Shown: positions 8,823-19,912 of the stretch, piece by piece
Position numbering within the stretch: position 1 is the stretch's first letter
Layout: the number at the start of each line of letters is the position of its first letter
Assembly: GCA_023362775.1 (NCBI GenBank)
Contig: JALMGJ010000026.1
Span: 2,883,394-2,947,393, forward strand
Direction: 5' to 3'
DNA length: 64,000 nt
Origin: Charina bottae
Taxonomy: Eukaryota; Chordata; Lepidosauria; Squamata; Charinaidae
Notes under the pieces: generated by a model
Told to the model about the DNA's origin: nothing
Databases searched by the model: none
What the model saw: only the letters and a program-made list of their open reading frames with translations
Translations under genes and position numbers: made by a program

Positions 8823-11741
8823 CAGGCAGTCCTCGACTTACAACGGCAATTGGGACCGGAATTTCTGTTGCTAAGCGATGCGGTTGTCCTGCTGCAAAGT
8901 CCTACCTCACAGCTCAGAGTGGGGCAGCAGTGACCCTGGCTGTCTGACGGCAAAGTACGGCACAGTGTATTCTCCGGCAGGTTCTACCAAGCCATGAAGG
9001 CATCAGACTGTTGGCCAAAGGGTTCTGCCCTTTAGGTCATGGCTAGCTAAGCTGAGGAGGCACGCAGGTCACTGACAGCCCAGCCAGTGGGTGACTTAAT
9101 TTATGGCTAAAATAACTCGAAAAAATGGGCCTCAGGTCCCCGCAGGTCCCTCGAACCGTGCTACGGTGGCGGTGCGGAGCTCCATCGACCAGAGGCTGCT
9201 AAGAATCTCGGGAGCCAGGCCACCATCCCAATCGACCAAGGCCCTCTCACTATGTATCTACAATTGTCGAACATTAGTGAGAGATGATTATCTAATCCAT
9301 CAAATAAGCAGCAAATAAGCGAAGCCGCATCAGAAAGTGCAAACGGGAAATAGCACTGTGCAAAACAACAATAGCAGCATTAAAAGATAAAAACGGAAAG
9401 GAAAAGACGGGAAAGCAAGAAGTCGAGCAAATCTGCAAAGAATTCTACACAGACCTGTTTGCATCCCGCTTGGACATTCCAATGCCGCCATTAATGGTCA
9501 CGACCGAACATATACCGCCCATCCTAATAAGTGAAGTTCGACACGCCATCCATCAGATGACACTGGGGAAAGCTCCAGGAAAAGACAGTATAACAACGGA
9601 AATACTGAAGGCTGGAGGCCATGAACTATGGAAAGCACTGGCGGAGCGCTTCACTAGGTACGTAGAGATGAAAAAAATTCCTGACTGCTGGAAGGAGTCT
9701 ACTACAGTCCTGCTGTACAAGAAGGGAGAACGCAAAGATCTCAAAAATTATAGGCTGATTTGCTTATTATCGACTGTCTACAAGCTATTCACAAAAGTGA
9801 TTACAAACTGTCTTACAAGAACTTTAGATGAGCAACAGCCGCGAGAGCAGGCCGGCTTCAGAAACAAGTACAGCACTACTGATCATATATTCACTCTTAC
9901 TCAGCTCATTGAACGGTCAAGAGAAAATAAATTTCTGCTTGCGATCGCATTTGTGGATTATGAAAAAGCATTTGATAGTGTCGAAGTTAATGCAGTCATG
10001 CAAGCGATCAGTGATCAAAGAATCAACTCTGACTACATCGCGCTGCTCAAAGAAGCAAACACCAACTGCTTCACAAATATAACCCTCTTCGAAACTGAAA
10101 TATGAATACCAGTAGAGAAAGGTGTAAAGCAAGGCAAAACGATTTCACCTAAACCTTTCAACGCTTGCCTGGAAAATATCATGCGCAGAGTGAACTAGGA
10201 AGACAGAATCGATGTAAACAGAGAGAAGATAAACCATCTTGCGGATGATGTTGTACTGATCGCAAAAGATGCTCGACAGCTGCAAAAAATGCTTTGACAA
10301 CTTGACGCCGAAAGCAGAAAGGTGGGTCTAAAGATGAATCGCATTAAAACAAAATATATGCAGACAGGGAACCTTCCAAAATTCCAAATGAGGCTTCAGA
10401 ACGAACTCATCGAAGAGGTTGACCTGCATGTCTACCTGGGGCGGCTAATCAGAATGAACAACGATCAAAGAGAAGAACTGGTCAGAAGAAAGAAAGCTGG
10501 ATGGGCTAGATACAACTCCATTAGAAAAGTCATACAAAATGAGAAGATTGACGGAAAACTGCATGCTAATCTTTTTAATTTGACTGTCTTACCAGCGGTG
10601 CTATATGGAAGTGAAACATGGTCACTAACAAAGGCAGAAGAGGAAGAGCTTTCAAGAGCAGTAAGGGCTATGGAAAGATCCATGCTGAAAGTTTCTCTCC
10701 GAGACCACATTCCAAGCAGTCAGATTAGAGCACGAAGTGGAATAAATGATGTCATTGTCGAATATCGCAAACGGAAGCTACGCTGGACGGGACACGTTGC
10801 GTGCATGTCGGATGGCCATTGGACAACAGCAGTTACTGAATGGTATCCAAGAGAAGTAAAAAGACCCCTTGGCCGACCTCCAAAGAGATGGGAAGACCCA
10901 ATAGTTAAGAACTTTGGCCGAACCTGGAGAAGAAAAGCCAGGATTCGAGAAGAATGGAAAGCGAGTTGCGACCAGCAGGATTCTGTCTGGCAACAGTCTG
11001 GTCAATCGAGGTGATCAAAGTGATGCGGTTGTAAACCGTGACTGCATCGCTTAGCAACAGCAATCCCTGAAGTCCCAGTTGCCGTCATTAATTAAATCCC
11101 ACGGTCCACAGTCGTTAGGCGAGGCAACTTCTTGCTGGCTTCTCACAACCAAGTCAGTGGGGAAGTCGGCAGGAAGTTCCAAGTCCCAGGCGGCTTGCAA
11201 GCAGGCCGGCAGGCAGGTATGTAGCTGCTGCTGGGTGGGGGAGGGCACGAGGGGGTGCACCAGGGTGTGAGGGAGGTGCAGCGAGGGTCAGGGAGGGTGC
11301 GTGAGGGTGTGTGGGAGGCATTGTAAGGCTCGAGGAGGGTGCGCAGAGGTACATGAGTGGCGGGGGAAGTACAGCAAGGCTCGTGCAGGGTGTGCGGGGA
11401 TGTGTGATTGGCCAGCGTGGCGCAAGCGCAGAGGGGCTGGGGGAGGGTGCATGGGTGGGGGAGACTTACTCTAGCGACTTGTGACCTTCCCTGCTGGCTT
11501 CCCCATTCACTTTCTGGGGAAGACAGCAGGGAAGGTCGCAAAATGGAGAACATGTAATCGCTAGGCGCTGCAACCGGTTGTAAGTGCAGACCAGTTGCCA
11601 AGCGCCCAGATCGCAATTATGTGACCGCAGGGGTGCTGGGATGGCCGGAACTCCGAGGACTAGTTGTAACCACCATTCGTTCAGTGCCATCATAATTTTG
11701 AACGGTCGCTGAATGAATGGTCGTAGGTCGAGGACTACCTG
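8823..11741. mobile_element. TA-flanked MITE copy 2, split by an RTE insertion
   Basis: Begins CAGGCAGTCCTCGACTTAC and ends GTCGAGGACTACCTG, an inverted terminal repeat, with TA on each side (8821-8822, 11742-11743). The MITE proper is about 0.78 kb (8823-8887 plus 11033-11741). The rest is a nested non-LTR retrotransposon flanked by a duplication of MITE sequence. The right part contains a G-rich stretch with GGGTGNGNGAGGG repeats at 11230-11450. Confidence 0.7.
8888..11017 (+). mobile_element. RTE-type LINE resembling nematode RTEs, decayed
   Basis: Endonuclease remnant with YNCRTLVRDD at about 9270. A reverse transcriptase frame at 9470-10105 contains LGKAPGKDSITTEILKAGG, EQAGFRNKYSTTDHI and FVDYEKAFDSV. 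A broken stretch at 10106-10320 contains KGVKQGKTISPKPFNACLE and HLADDVVLIAK. A C-terminal frame at 10322-11014 contains LPAVLYGSETWSLTK and RPLGRPPKRWEDPIVK. Most of the endonuclease is deleted and several stops interrupt it. Flanking duplication of 15 bp with one mismatch (8873-8887, 11018-11032). Confidence 0.82.
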
Positions 11742-12191
11742 TACATTCAACAAGCCTGGCTGGGTTTGGACAAAATGCCTGCTAAACCTAAAACAGGGTT
11801 TTCCATCCTCTATGGTGTGTGGGGGTCACACAGCAAGCGAGTAACAAAGAAATGACTGCAGAACAGAAACAAGTTCCAATGGAATAGCTGGGTTGATTGT
11901 GTTCAACTGGAAGAAAACTCAAATGTTTTTGTCCCAACCTGGGAACAAAAGCCTCAGAATATCATGTTTTGTTTCAAGCTTGGATCACTCAGAACAGCCC
12001 GTTCTTAAGTTTTTTTTCCTCCCCAAGACCATCAAAATGCTGCCACTCAAAACGACCAAGATTATTCTGAGAGTGAATTTTGTTTTGATACACAATTCTC
12101 GAAAAGCACAAGTTTTATTTTCCCCTTGAAAGATTCAAAATGTTTTGTGCGCCCTTATTTGTCACAATGTCTGAACCCTCTACATGTGTAT

Positions 12192-12412
12192 TTTTTTTTA
12201 TCCGTTCGATCATGTCCAATCCTCGGAGTCCCTGCAGTTTTCTTGGCAAGGTTTTTCAGAAGTGGTTTGCCATTGCCTCCTTCCTCGGGCTGAGAGAAAG
12301 TGACTGGCCCAAAGTCACCCAGCTGGCTTTGTACCCAAGGTGGGACTAGAACTCACAGTCTCCGGGTTTCCAGCCTGGTGCCTTAAGCACAACACCAAAC
12401 TGGCTCTCTAAC
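12192..12412 (-). repeat. tRNA-derived SINE
   Basis: Read on the minus strand it begins AGAGAGCCAGTTTGGTGTTG and has a tRNA-like head. The body has CCAGCTGGGTGACTTTGGGC and the 3' end GGACATGATCGAACGGAT followed by an A-run. It is a single complete-looking copy of the family whose body is triplicated at 56340-56712. It lies in an intron. Confidence 0.7.
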
Positions 12413-12636
12413 ATGTGCATATGCACACGTGCAAGCAGCAGATGGAAAGGTCTTTAGAGCAAGAGTTGCACCCTTTCTACGCTTGCATACAGCCATTTGT
12501 GCCCTGCTGGGTGATGCGCTCAGGACTGCTGGCCACTCTTCCTCGGCCCTTCCGCTCCCTTGCGATCCCTGGAGGCTGCTGCAGAGACAAGCTGGGGAGA
12601 AGGAAAGGATGCGGGAGAAGCAGGAAAAGCTCTTAC

Positions 12637-12762
12637 CCGGATGAATTGCTGGAACCTCTTGTCCCGGGTGAAGAGCTCTTTGTAGAGCTTGACGGCTTTG
12701 GCGTGGCGGCTGCAGAACTCTGAGTAGGCCTTCTTCATTTGCTCAGCAGCAGTGCCCGAAAA
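12637..12762 (-). CDS. ARHGEF2: ARHGEF2 exon, DH domain middle
   Basis: Forty-two codons, [40 protein letters not shown] and IR, matching human [42 protein letters not shown]. Acceptor GCCTTCCAG, donor GTAAGA, phase 0 at both ends. The intron before it is only 387 bp and is largely a hAT-like insertion. Confidence 0.96.
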
Positions 12763-12848
12763 CTGGAAGGCAGGATTGTAAGACATGAGGGGAGAAGGAC
12801 GCAAGAGTAGGGCAGGTGGGGAGTTCTTCCAAAGCCTGCTCCTTCAAG

Positions 12849-13138
12849 CAGGGGTCCCCAACCTGTGGGCCACGGCCCACTAGTGGGCCACAGCCGGTTA
12901 GGAAGTGGGCCGCAGGGCTCCCGCCTGCAAACCCTGCCCCCTGGTGCGCGCGATTACCCCGCCCCTGGTGCACGTGATTGGCTCCCGCTTGCAAACCTCA
13001 TCCCCCGGTGCGTGTGATTGGCTCCCGCTCCCCCGATGCACTCAATTGGCTCCTGCCTGCAAACCCCGCCCCGCCGGTCCATGGAAAAATTGTCTTTTTT
13101 TTTTTGGTCCCTGGTGCCAAAAAGGTTGGGCACCGCTG
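12849..13138. mobile_element. hAT-like nonautonomous element B (290 bp)
   Basis: Starts CAGGGGTCCCCAACC and ends GGTTGGGCACCGCTG, imperfect inverted termini. Flanked by identical 8-bp duplications CCTTCAAG (12841-12848, 13139-13146). The interior repeats units with ATTGGCTCCCGCC and AAACCCCGCCCC. The right duplication begins three bases inside the splice donor of the ARHGEF2 exon ending at 13150. Confidence 0.9.
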
Positions 13139-13149
13139 CCTTCAAGTAC

Positions 13150-13400
13150 CTGCTGGATGAGGATGTCTCCCAGGCGGTTGATTACAAAATTCTTGTGACT
13201 GCCCTCAGCCAGAGACTCCTTGCGACGTTCCAGGAGGTGGGTCAGGAAGCTGTCGTGGATCTCACTGAGCTCATCCACGCAGGGGAACATGCTCTGCACC
13301 ACAGCTGCATCCATCTGCAGGTCCTCCAGCATCCCCTTGCGAAAGAGGTTGGTCATGATCTTCAGGGTCTGGACGTGATGCAGCTCCGTCTGGATCAGCT
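13150..13400 (-). CDS. ARHGEF2: ARHGEF2 exon, DH domain N-terminal half
   Basis: Encodes [20 protein letters not shown], then [20 protein letters not shown] and [29 protein letters not shown] and [11 protein letters not shown] are human ARHGEF2 DH landmarks; the Glu-containing first helix (CR1) contacts the GTPase in this family. Acceptor CCCTGCAG, donor GTACTT. 251 bp, entering with two bases and leaving in phase 0. Confidence 0.96.
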
Positions 13401-13987
13401 CTGCAGGGACAGACAGGAGAGAGAAACTAGGCTGGGGACCGACAAGGGCTGGGCTGGGGCTCCAGGATCACCTAAAACAGGGACAAGATCGAATCGCATA
13501 ACTGAATACCTCCTCCTACACACAAGAGCTCCTTGCCTGTAGAAAGACAGATTTCCAGGGGTTTTTTTTGCTTCAGAATAAAGATGGAGGAACCTATATT
13601 AAAAGTTCCTTCAGATTAAAAAATAAATTTTCTGCATGTAGAAACTTATCCTATTAGAGAGGAAAGATTTAGTTTAATGTTCCCTGATGTGTTAGCTTTC
13701 TAAAAACAGGTGTTCATTTTTTACCTGAGGGGACAGGCATGCATGCATTCCACCCCTAGATACCGAAGACATTCTGTCCCAAGAATACAGAGAGATTCAC
13801 AGATCCAGCCCTAATGTTGCCTTCTATCCTTTTGTTCTGGACAAAAAGCCTCAGCCAGAAGGAGAAAGAAGTTGGAATAAAAGTTGGTCACGCCTGTTAT
13901 TATTTATATATTTTTGTTGTTGTATAGTTATTAAGAATTTTACATGAAATAAAAGACAAATCTAAAGAAAAAAGAAAAAGGTGCAAG

Positions 13988-14095
13988 AAAAAAAGAAAAG
14001 AAAAGAAAAGAAAAGAAAAGAAAAGAAAAGAAAAGAAAAGAAAAGAAAAGAAAAGAAAAGAAAAGAAAGGAAAAAAAGAAAATAAAAGAAAACTT
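13988..14095 (+). repeat. AAAAG pentanucleotide microsatellite
   Basis: About twenty near-perfect AAAAG units, followed by a degenerate A/G-rich edge. Intronic. Confidence 0.97.
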
Positions 14096-14859
14096 TAAAG
14101 CTTGTGCTTTATATACTGTTTAATTTAATCAAACCTAATTCTAATGGCTGTTCTGTGTATCACATATGTATTGCCTTAAACCCCTTCAGGAAGGAACTCA
14201 AAAAGAATTTTGGAATGGTCTCCCCTTTTCAGGTGAAAAGACCTTTCTTCCTACCTGGAGCATCCAGTCTATTTCTACCTGATATCAAACTCACTGACTC
14301 GGGCATGATTTTCACAAACCAGGCCTCCGAGTTTATGGAATCCAACTATAAACTAATTCATCCTACTCATTAACCCTCTGTCTTAAGTGGGGAGTGGGCA
14401 GATGCAATTTGAACAGAAGGGTCTATTTGGGTCTTAGACCTGGTTGAAAGACTACAAAACTGCTGCCGGAATCTCCTTGCAAGAGAAGACAGAATACAAG
14501 TTTGAATACATTGTCACTGCATGAATACATAGCTTCCACAGCAGACCTTATAGGAGAAGAGTTGTGTTAGTCTATGGAAGCCAACAATCAGGAGGAGCCT
14601 GGTAGCACCTTTTCCAACTAACACATGTTATTAAAAGGCTTTTGTGAGCTGCAACACAGTTCATAGACATAGGAGGAGCAGGTGAGATTCAGAGCTTTGG
14701 ATCATTGTCTAGTCCTGGACCATTTAGCCAAAAAACTCCCTTTCCAGCCTTTCTGGACTTCAAATCAGCTTTTGATTTGATATCAAGGGAGAGGCTAAGG
14801 GGGAAAGTAAGAGGGGAAAGAAAGATTGTTTCTTCTTATCCAGTCTTTATTTTAATATC

Positions 14860-15080
14860 TCACTGAGAGTTAGATGCCCATTGAGAGTTAGATACATTCT
14901 AGCCCCCTTAAATTTCAATTTATATATAAATGCATTAATTCAGCCTCTTCAATCTTTTGCTCATCGCTCTCTAATGTTAGCAGATCATGCAATTCCAGCT
15001 CTGATACATGCAGATGACATAGTAATTTTGTCTGTTTCCCAGGTAGGGATGAGAAGGGCATTGAGGGTTGAGTCCTGTGG
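14860..15080 (+). mobile_element. Non-LTR reverse transcriptase fragment
   Basis: A frame reads RYILAPLNFNLYINALIQPL and later HADDIVILSVSQVGMRRALR, the reverse transcriptase motif B and C region with HADD at the catalytic position. Both flanks are lost and no terminal features are visible. I cannot assign the clade. Confidence 0.6.
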
Positions 15081-15375
15081 GGCTTTATATATAATATCCC
15101 TCTACGCCAGCACATACTGTATGCTCCATATCTGTGGAGTTCCTGGGCCATATGGTCCTCTGTTGCTCTCTTTACAGGGAAACATGGATGACACTTCCTT
15201 TGAGATCTGTAGTAGAGTGTCCTGAAAGGTTGAAATGTTCTGCTATTATTTTGTTCTTTTTTGAGTCCTGATGTCAAACCTGTGTCCTTTAATTCTTTCC
15301 AACCTCTCAAGACACTTTTTCCAAGTCTAAAAGACATTTTTCTAAAAGTGATCATTTTGGGAGGAAAAAGGACCA

Positions 15376-16537
15376 TAACAACAACAACAACAATTGATTA
15401 AATTTATATGCTGCTTATATGGAGGTGACGGACTCGACCGTGGGGGAGCTGGGGGTGGCGACGGCTGACAGGAAGCTCTGGCGTGGGCTGGTCCATGAAG
15501 TCACGAAGAGTCGGAAGTGACTGAACGAATAAACAACAAAAATATGCTGCCTGACTCCCAGCGACCCTGGGCAGTTTACAATTGTTAAAACATTTCAAAA
15601 ACAAAGAACAACACAGAAAACATAAAAACAGCACAAGGCAAAGGGACAACAATGGCAGAGGGGAACAGAAGGGAAGAAAGGGGCATCAATTGTCATCTCC
15701 AAAGGCCTGGGCAAAGAGCCAGGTCTTTAAAGCCCTTTGAAACCTCAGTAGGGTGGGAGCCGTTCGAATTTCGGGGGGGACCTCATTCCAGAGGGCAGGC
15801 CCTGCTGCAGAGGTGGTGTACTTCTGGGGTCCTGATAGGTGGCACAGTTTAATCGATGGAACCCGGTGCCCTAATCCCCAACCCATGGAGCCACGCCGTG
15901 GTCGATGGTATCAAAAGCTGCTGAGAGATCAAGAAGCACAAGGATGGATGCACCACCGCTATCCCAGCTCCGCCATAGGTCATCAACAAGCGTGACCAGA
16001 GCTGTCTCAGCACGAAATCCTGGCCTGAAACCTGGCTGAAATGGGTCTAGATAATCTGTTTCCTCCAGGGTTCTCCTCATCTGCAGACTGACCTCCTTCT
16101 CAACAGCCTTCCCCAAGAAGGGAAGGTTGGAGACTGGTCGATAGTTATCGAAAACTGTTGGGTCCAAGGACGGCCTCTTGACATACCCCTTCCCCAGCCT
16201 CCCTGCGTTCGCACGCACTCCACATGCTGTTTCCCCGGCTCACGCTGCACCACAGCACCCCTCCCCCAACTCGTGTGCAAAGCCTGAAAGCCTGTAACGA
16301 CTCCCAGATGGCAACAGCCCCCCGTCCCCTGGGCTCTCGGCTGGTGCAAAACCCGAAACCCAGGTGGGGACATTTCCGAGAGGGGAACTCCCCCCTCTGG
16401 GCCCAACCAGGTCTTGGTAAAACATGCCAGGTCGGCGCCCTCCTCCAAGACAAGATCATGGATGAGGGCAGCCTTGTTACACCTCAGCCTGACATTCAAA
16501 AGCAGCAGCCAAAGTCCAGGGCCACCAAGGATCCGGT
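15376..16537 (-). mobile_element. L2-type LINE fragment with nested RTE tail
   Basis: Minus-strand frames include DLACFTKTWLGPEGG (endonuclease) and, after an internal deletion, NYRPVSNLPFLGK, YLDPFQPGFRPGF and LLDLSAAFDTIDHG (reverse transcriptase). The 3' region runs to an ACAACA-rich edge at 15376-15392. It is broken by frameshifts and by a short RTE insertion at 15415-15541. Confidence 0.8.
15415..15541 (+). mobile_element. 5'-truncated RTE/BovB-like tail nested in L2
   Basis: Contains GGTGACGGACTCGACCGTGG and ends AATAAACAACAAAAA, the 3' end of the RTE family seen at 18620-19052. It is flanked by perfect 9-bp duplications ATATGCTGC (15406-15414, 15542-15550), showing a discrete insertion into the L2 copy. 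Confidence 0.85.
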
Positions 16538-16844
16538 TGCCTGGCACAGAGGGTAGAAGCCGAGAGCTGGACCAATGGGATGGAATGTGAAGGTGACCTT
16601 GGAAGACAGGGGGTGGGAGGGAAAGATGCCACCGAGGGAATGAAAAGGGAAAGGAGCCCGCAACAGAGTAACGGCCAGAGAAAGAAACTCAGGAAGGACC
16701 CGTCCTAACTACTCAGGCAGTAAATAGGGAGGGTGGGAGGTTTGTACTTCAGACTTGCAAGATTCTGTTAATGTAGCCTTACAATAAAGTAGAATTAGCT
16801 CATCTAGTCGTGTTTCCTCTCTGGTCTACCTGGGAGGCCTGACA
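16538..16844. mobile_element. Possible solo LTR
   Basis: The segment has TG...CA ends with short inverted termini (TGCCTGGC against GGCCTGACA). It contains an AATAAA at about 16785 followed by about 55 bases to the end, and it sits between two pieces of unrelated sequence. I see no clean target duplication and no primer-binding site, so this is tentative. Confidence 0.35.
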
Positions 16845-17394
16845 TCCGCTTTCAAACAGCGGACCCGGTGTCCCCGAGTGCGGCCCGCCCTCAGATTCCC
16901 ACCATATCTCCCTCTGCCCATCATCGTGGAGATGGTCCACCCTCGCAGCACCCCCGTCCACTCCCACCCCTCACATCCTCCTCCCAGGCCCAAGGACACA
17001 TCATCAACCTCACCCAGCCACCACACACAAAACTAAACCCAAAGCCCTGGCAGCCCACCCCACCCACCCCAGTAGTGGGGTAAAACAGGGCAGCACCCCT
17101 GGATTTCCACCCCACCCAACAACATCCAGGGGGGCCAGATCAGCCACACCTCCGCAGGTCAAATTAACAACATGATTGAGCAAGAGATTGCTGAACTCAC
17201 ATACATCAAAAGGTTTCAGGCTATCTCAAAAGGTCTCAACAAACACAACAGGTCTTTAAGATATTACAACTGTTAATTAATAAGGTACTTGTAATCTGTC
17301 TCACATGTAACCTGCATCTGCATAACCAGCCTGCAGTATCTTCCCCTCCCTTTCCCTCCACACCTCACCCCAATTTAAATCCTACAACAGTTTA

Positions 17395-17460
17395 GCTACT
17401 CCATGCATCTGATGAAGTGAGCCGCATCTCACAAAAGCTTCTGCTTTATTTGTTGTTTGT
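17395..17460 (+). repeat. Penelope-like 3' tail remnant
   Basis: GCATCTGATGAAGTGAGCC followed by CTCACAAAAGCTTCTGCTTT resembles a widespread vertebrate repeat tail whose core reads CTGATGA, a GTGAG/CTCAC stem, then GAAAGCTT. Linking it to Penelope-like elements is an inference from the same architecture in intact copies elsewhere in this window. Confidence 0.45.
17409..17440 (+). ncRNA. Decayed hammerhead-like motif
   Basis: CTGATGA is followed by a GTGAG/CTCAC stem, but the expected GAAA is AAAA, so the conserved G12 is lost. The palindromic AGCT helix-III block remains. Predicted to be inactive. Confidence 0.4.
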
Positions 17461-18071
17461 TATTTGGAAAAGATGTTATGAAACGCCCCCTGATTTTTAG
17501 CCTCCACAGCAGGGAGTCTTTGGCGCCTTCAGTCTCCACTGTCATTCTGGACACAGCCCTTTTCTGGCAGAGGAATTAGAAAGGAAGACTTCGGCATGAC
17601 CCAGTCAGGGTAGGCTGAGCTACAAAGTGTGGTTCCATTTGCTTGTGCGTTAACTGTGACAAGAGTTTCTTCTACCGCAGGTATGTCTTTATTTGCCAGC
17701 GCTAAAACATTTAATTTATCCCCAATAACTGGGGCTATGCAGGTTCCACATATTTAAGCATTCACTGACAGGACTTGGGTTTTGTTTTTTTTTGCCTTTC
17801 CCGCTATTCTGCTTAAATTCACTTTTCTTTACAAGTGGTGTGGACACTTTTTCAATGCTGCATTCATTTTCCCAGGCTTACATTTGGTGTAGAGCACAAT
17901 ACACAAATGTAATGAATACATTACAAAAATTCAGTTGTGGTGTTTATGGCCTGAAAACAGTCTCATGTTTCTTCCACTTGTACCTTCCCAGGGAAATGTG
18001 GGTTGGCCTTAACTGCTCAGAGCCTGGGGGGGTGGCTGAGGGGGGAGCTCAGCTGAGGCTCTCATGCTCAC

Positions 18072-18215
18072 CATAGATGACGTCTTGGCGCTTCATGACT
18101 TCCTTCTTGTGCTGCTGCAGGAAGCTGTTGTCAACTGCCAGACTCCAGGAATCAGCATCAAAATCCTTCTCATCCATCTCAAAGTCGCTCATCAACTGGC
18201 TATAAACGACTTCAG
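18072..18215 (-). CDS. ARHGEF2: ARHGEF2 exon, linker to DH domain
   Basis: Encodes [20 protein letters not shown], then [20 protein letters not shown] and MKRQDVIY, matching human [48 protein letters not shown]. Donor GTGAGC. The acceptor is a tandem CAGGAG: starting at 18215 reproduces human DEAEV, while starting at 18218 would add one codon (DEGAEV). I chose 18215 by homology. Confidence 0.94.
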
Positions 18216-18619
18216 CTCCTGGGGGAAGAAAGTGCAGGGATGCGTCTGTGCAAGTGTGCAGTGGAGGGAGAATGATGCAGATTTAGGCAAGGTGGAGGCA
18301 TCAAAAACAAAGCCAACCCAGGTGTGCTTGCAGAAAAGAACCCTGCCGCTCCTTAGTACCCGTGGGATGCTTGAAACTATCCAGCTCACAATACACAGCA
18401 AAACCAATGCATGTTTTTTTTAAAAAAAAACGGGGCTTCAATTGGATGGGTGCAACCACCATTTTGACTTTTCTAACCCCCCATCCACCCCCAGATGCCC
18501 CTGGCTGTCTGGGTCCTTGGCTTTGGGTCCAAGACTCTCTGGATTTCAGGAAAAAGCCACAAGGAGACAGTGGCTCCGCATGTTTCCTCCTCCAGCCTTC
18601 ATCCAGGAATCCTCTGATG

Positions 18620-19052
18620 GTAAGCTGCACAACCTATGGCTGCGAGAGCTGGACCATAAGGAAGGCTGAGCGAAGGAAGATCGATGCTTTTGAACTGTGG
18701 TGTTGGAGGAAAATTCTGAGAGTGCCTTGGACTGCAAGAAGATCAAGCCAGTCCATCCTCCAGGAAATCAAGCCAGACTGCTCACTTGAGGGAATGATAT
18801 TAAAGGCAAAACTGAAGTATTTTGGCCACGTAATGAGAAGACAGGATACCCTGGAGAGGATGCTGATGCTAGGGAAGGTGGAAGGCAAAAGGAAGAGGGG
18901 CCGACCAAGGGCAAGATGGGTGGATGATATTCTGGAGGTGACGGACTCGACCGTGGGGGAGCTGGGGATGGTGACGGCCGACAGGAAGCTCTGGCGTGGG
19001 CTGGTCCATGAAGTCACAAAGAGTCGGAAGCGACTGAACGAATAAACAACAA
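18620..19052 (+). mobile_element. RTE/BovB-related LINE, intact C-terminal end
   Basis: An open frame ending at 19045 reads YGCESWTIRKAERRKIDAFE, then LKYFGHVMRRQDTLERMLML and WVDDILEVTDSTVGELGMVT, ending RKRLNE. This is the C-terminal domain of RTE-type ORF2, followed by the short tail AATAAACAACAACA. It is 5'-truncated near 18620. It differs from the BovB copy at 58962, so it is a second RTE lineage or subfamily. Confidence 0.8.
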
Positions 19053-19334
19053 CACAGCTGCACAAAAAGCCAACTTGGCTGTTGAAAGAAAACAGCCCAG
19101 GATCAGGGATGCCAATGTACCCAAGGCGTCTGTCTCAGCTACTGTGCGTCAATGGGGAAAGATTCTATTTCTCCCTTTCTGAAGGAGGTGCGCCATGCTG
19201 GGTGAGAGGATGCCCCTGGCAATTTGGAGAGAATGACTGAGATCTGGCTTGTCATCAGAGTTGGATGCAGGGTGATCTGCAAACTATTGGTAAAGGTAAC
19301 CATCAATCGTCAGTCCTAAGAATCGGTTAAGAGT

Positions 19335-19912
19335 GGAAGGGAGGCAGAGCAGAACAAGGGTGATCAATGGCCTGGAAGCGCAATCCTGCAAGGAGGGATT
19401 GAGGGAAGTGGGGATGTGTAGCCTTGAGAAAAGACAACATGGTGGATCTCGACAGCATTTTCTATGTACTGAAGAGATGCAGCACAAAAGAAGGACATCG
19501 TTCCAGAAGGCAGGCCATTAAACAGTGTTTTATATTACAAGAAGGCAGATTCTGACTGTGGGGATCAGAGACCCAAGGAGGCGGCGGCTAGACACAGATG
19601 TGTTCAAGCAGAGGTTGGACAACCTTCTGTTGGAGGTCTACGCAGGGGTCCCCAACCTTTTTGGTGCCAGGGACCAGTTTCAAAAGTCGATTTTTTTGCA
19701 GACCAGGGGGGCGGGGTTTCCAGGATTTCCGCAAACCGGGGGTGGCGGGGTTTGTGGGCGGGAGCCAATCGTGTGCACCGGGGGCGGGGTTTGTGGGCGG
19801 GAGCCAATTGCCCGGAAAGGGGCGGGGTTTGCGGGCAGTGGGCCACGGCCCACAGGTTGGGGACCCCTGGTCTACAGAACAAGGGTCCCTTCTAAGTCTA
19901 GGATTCTAAACT
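19335..19912 (+). mobile_element. CR1 LINE 3' end, split by hAT-like element C
   Basis: Left part ends GAGGTTGGACAACCTTCTGT and the right part after the insertion reads GGGTCCCTTCTAAGTCTAGG followed by ATTCTAA. These are the typical last bases of CR1 (GGTTGGA..., ...CCCTTCCAACTCT..., GATTCTA). The upstream part is diverged 3' UTR and no coding frame is left. Confidence 0.65.
19643..19869. mobile_element. hAT-like nonautonomous element C (227 bp)
   Basis: Perfect 15-bp terminal inverted repeats CAGGGGTCCCCAACC / GGTTGGGGACCCCTG. The flanks are GTCTACG on the left and GTCTACAG on the right, an 8-bp nTnnnnAn duplication with one base lost on the left. The interior repeats GGCGGGGTTTGTGGGCGGGA-type units. 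Inserted into a CR1 tail. Confidence 0.88.
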
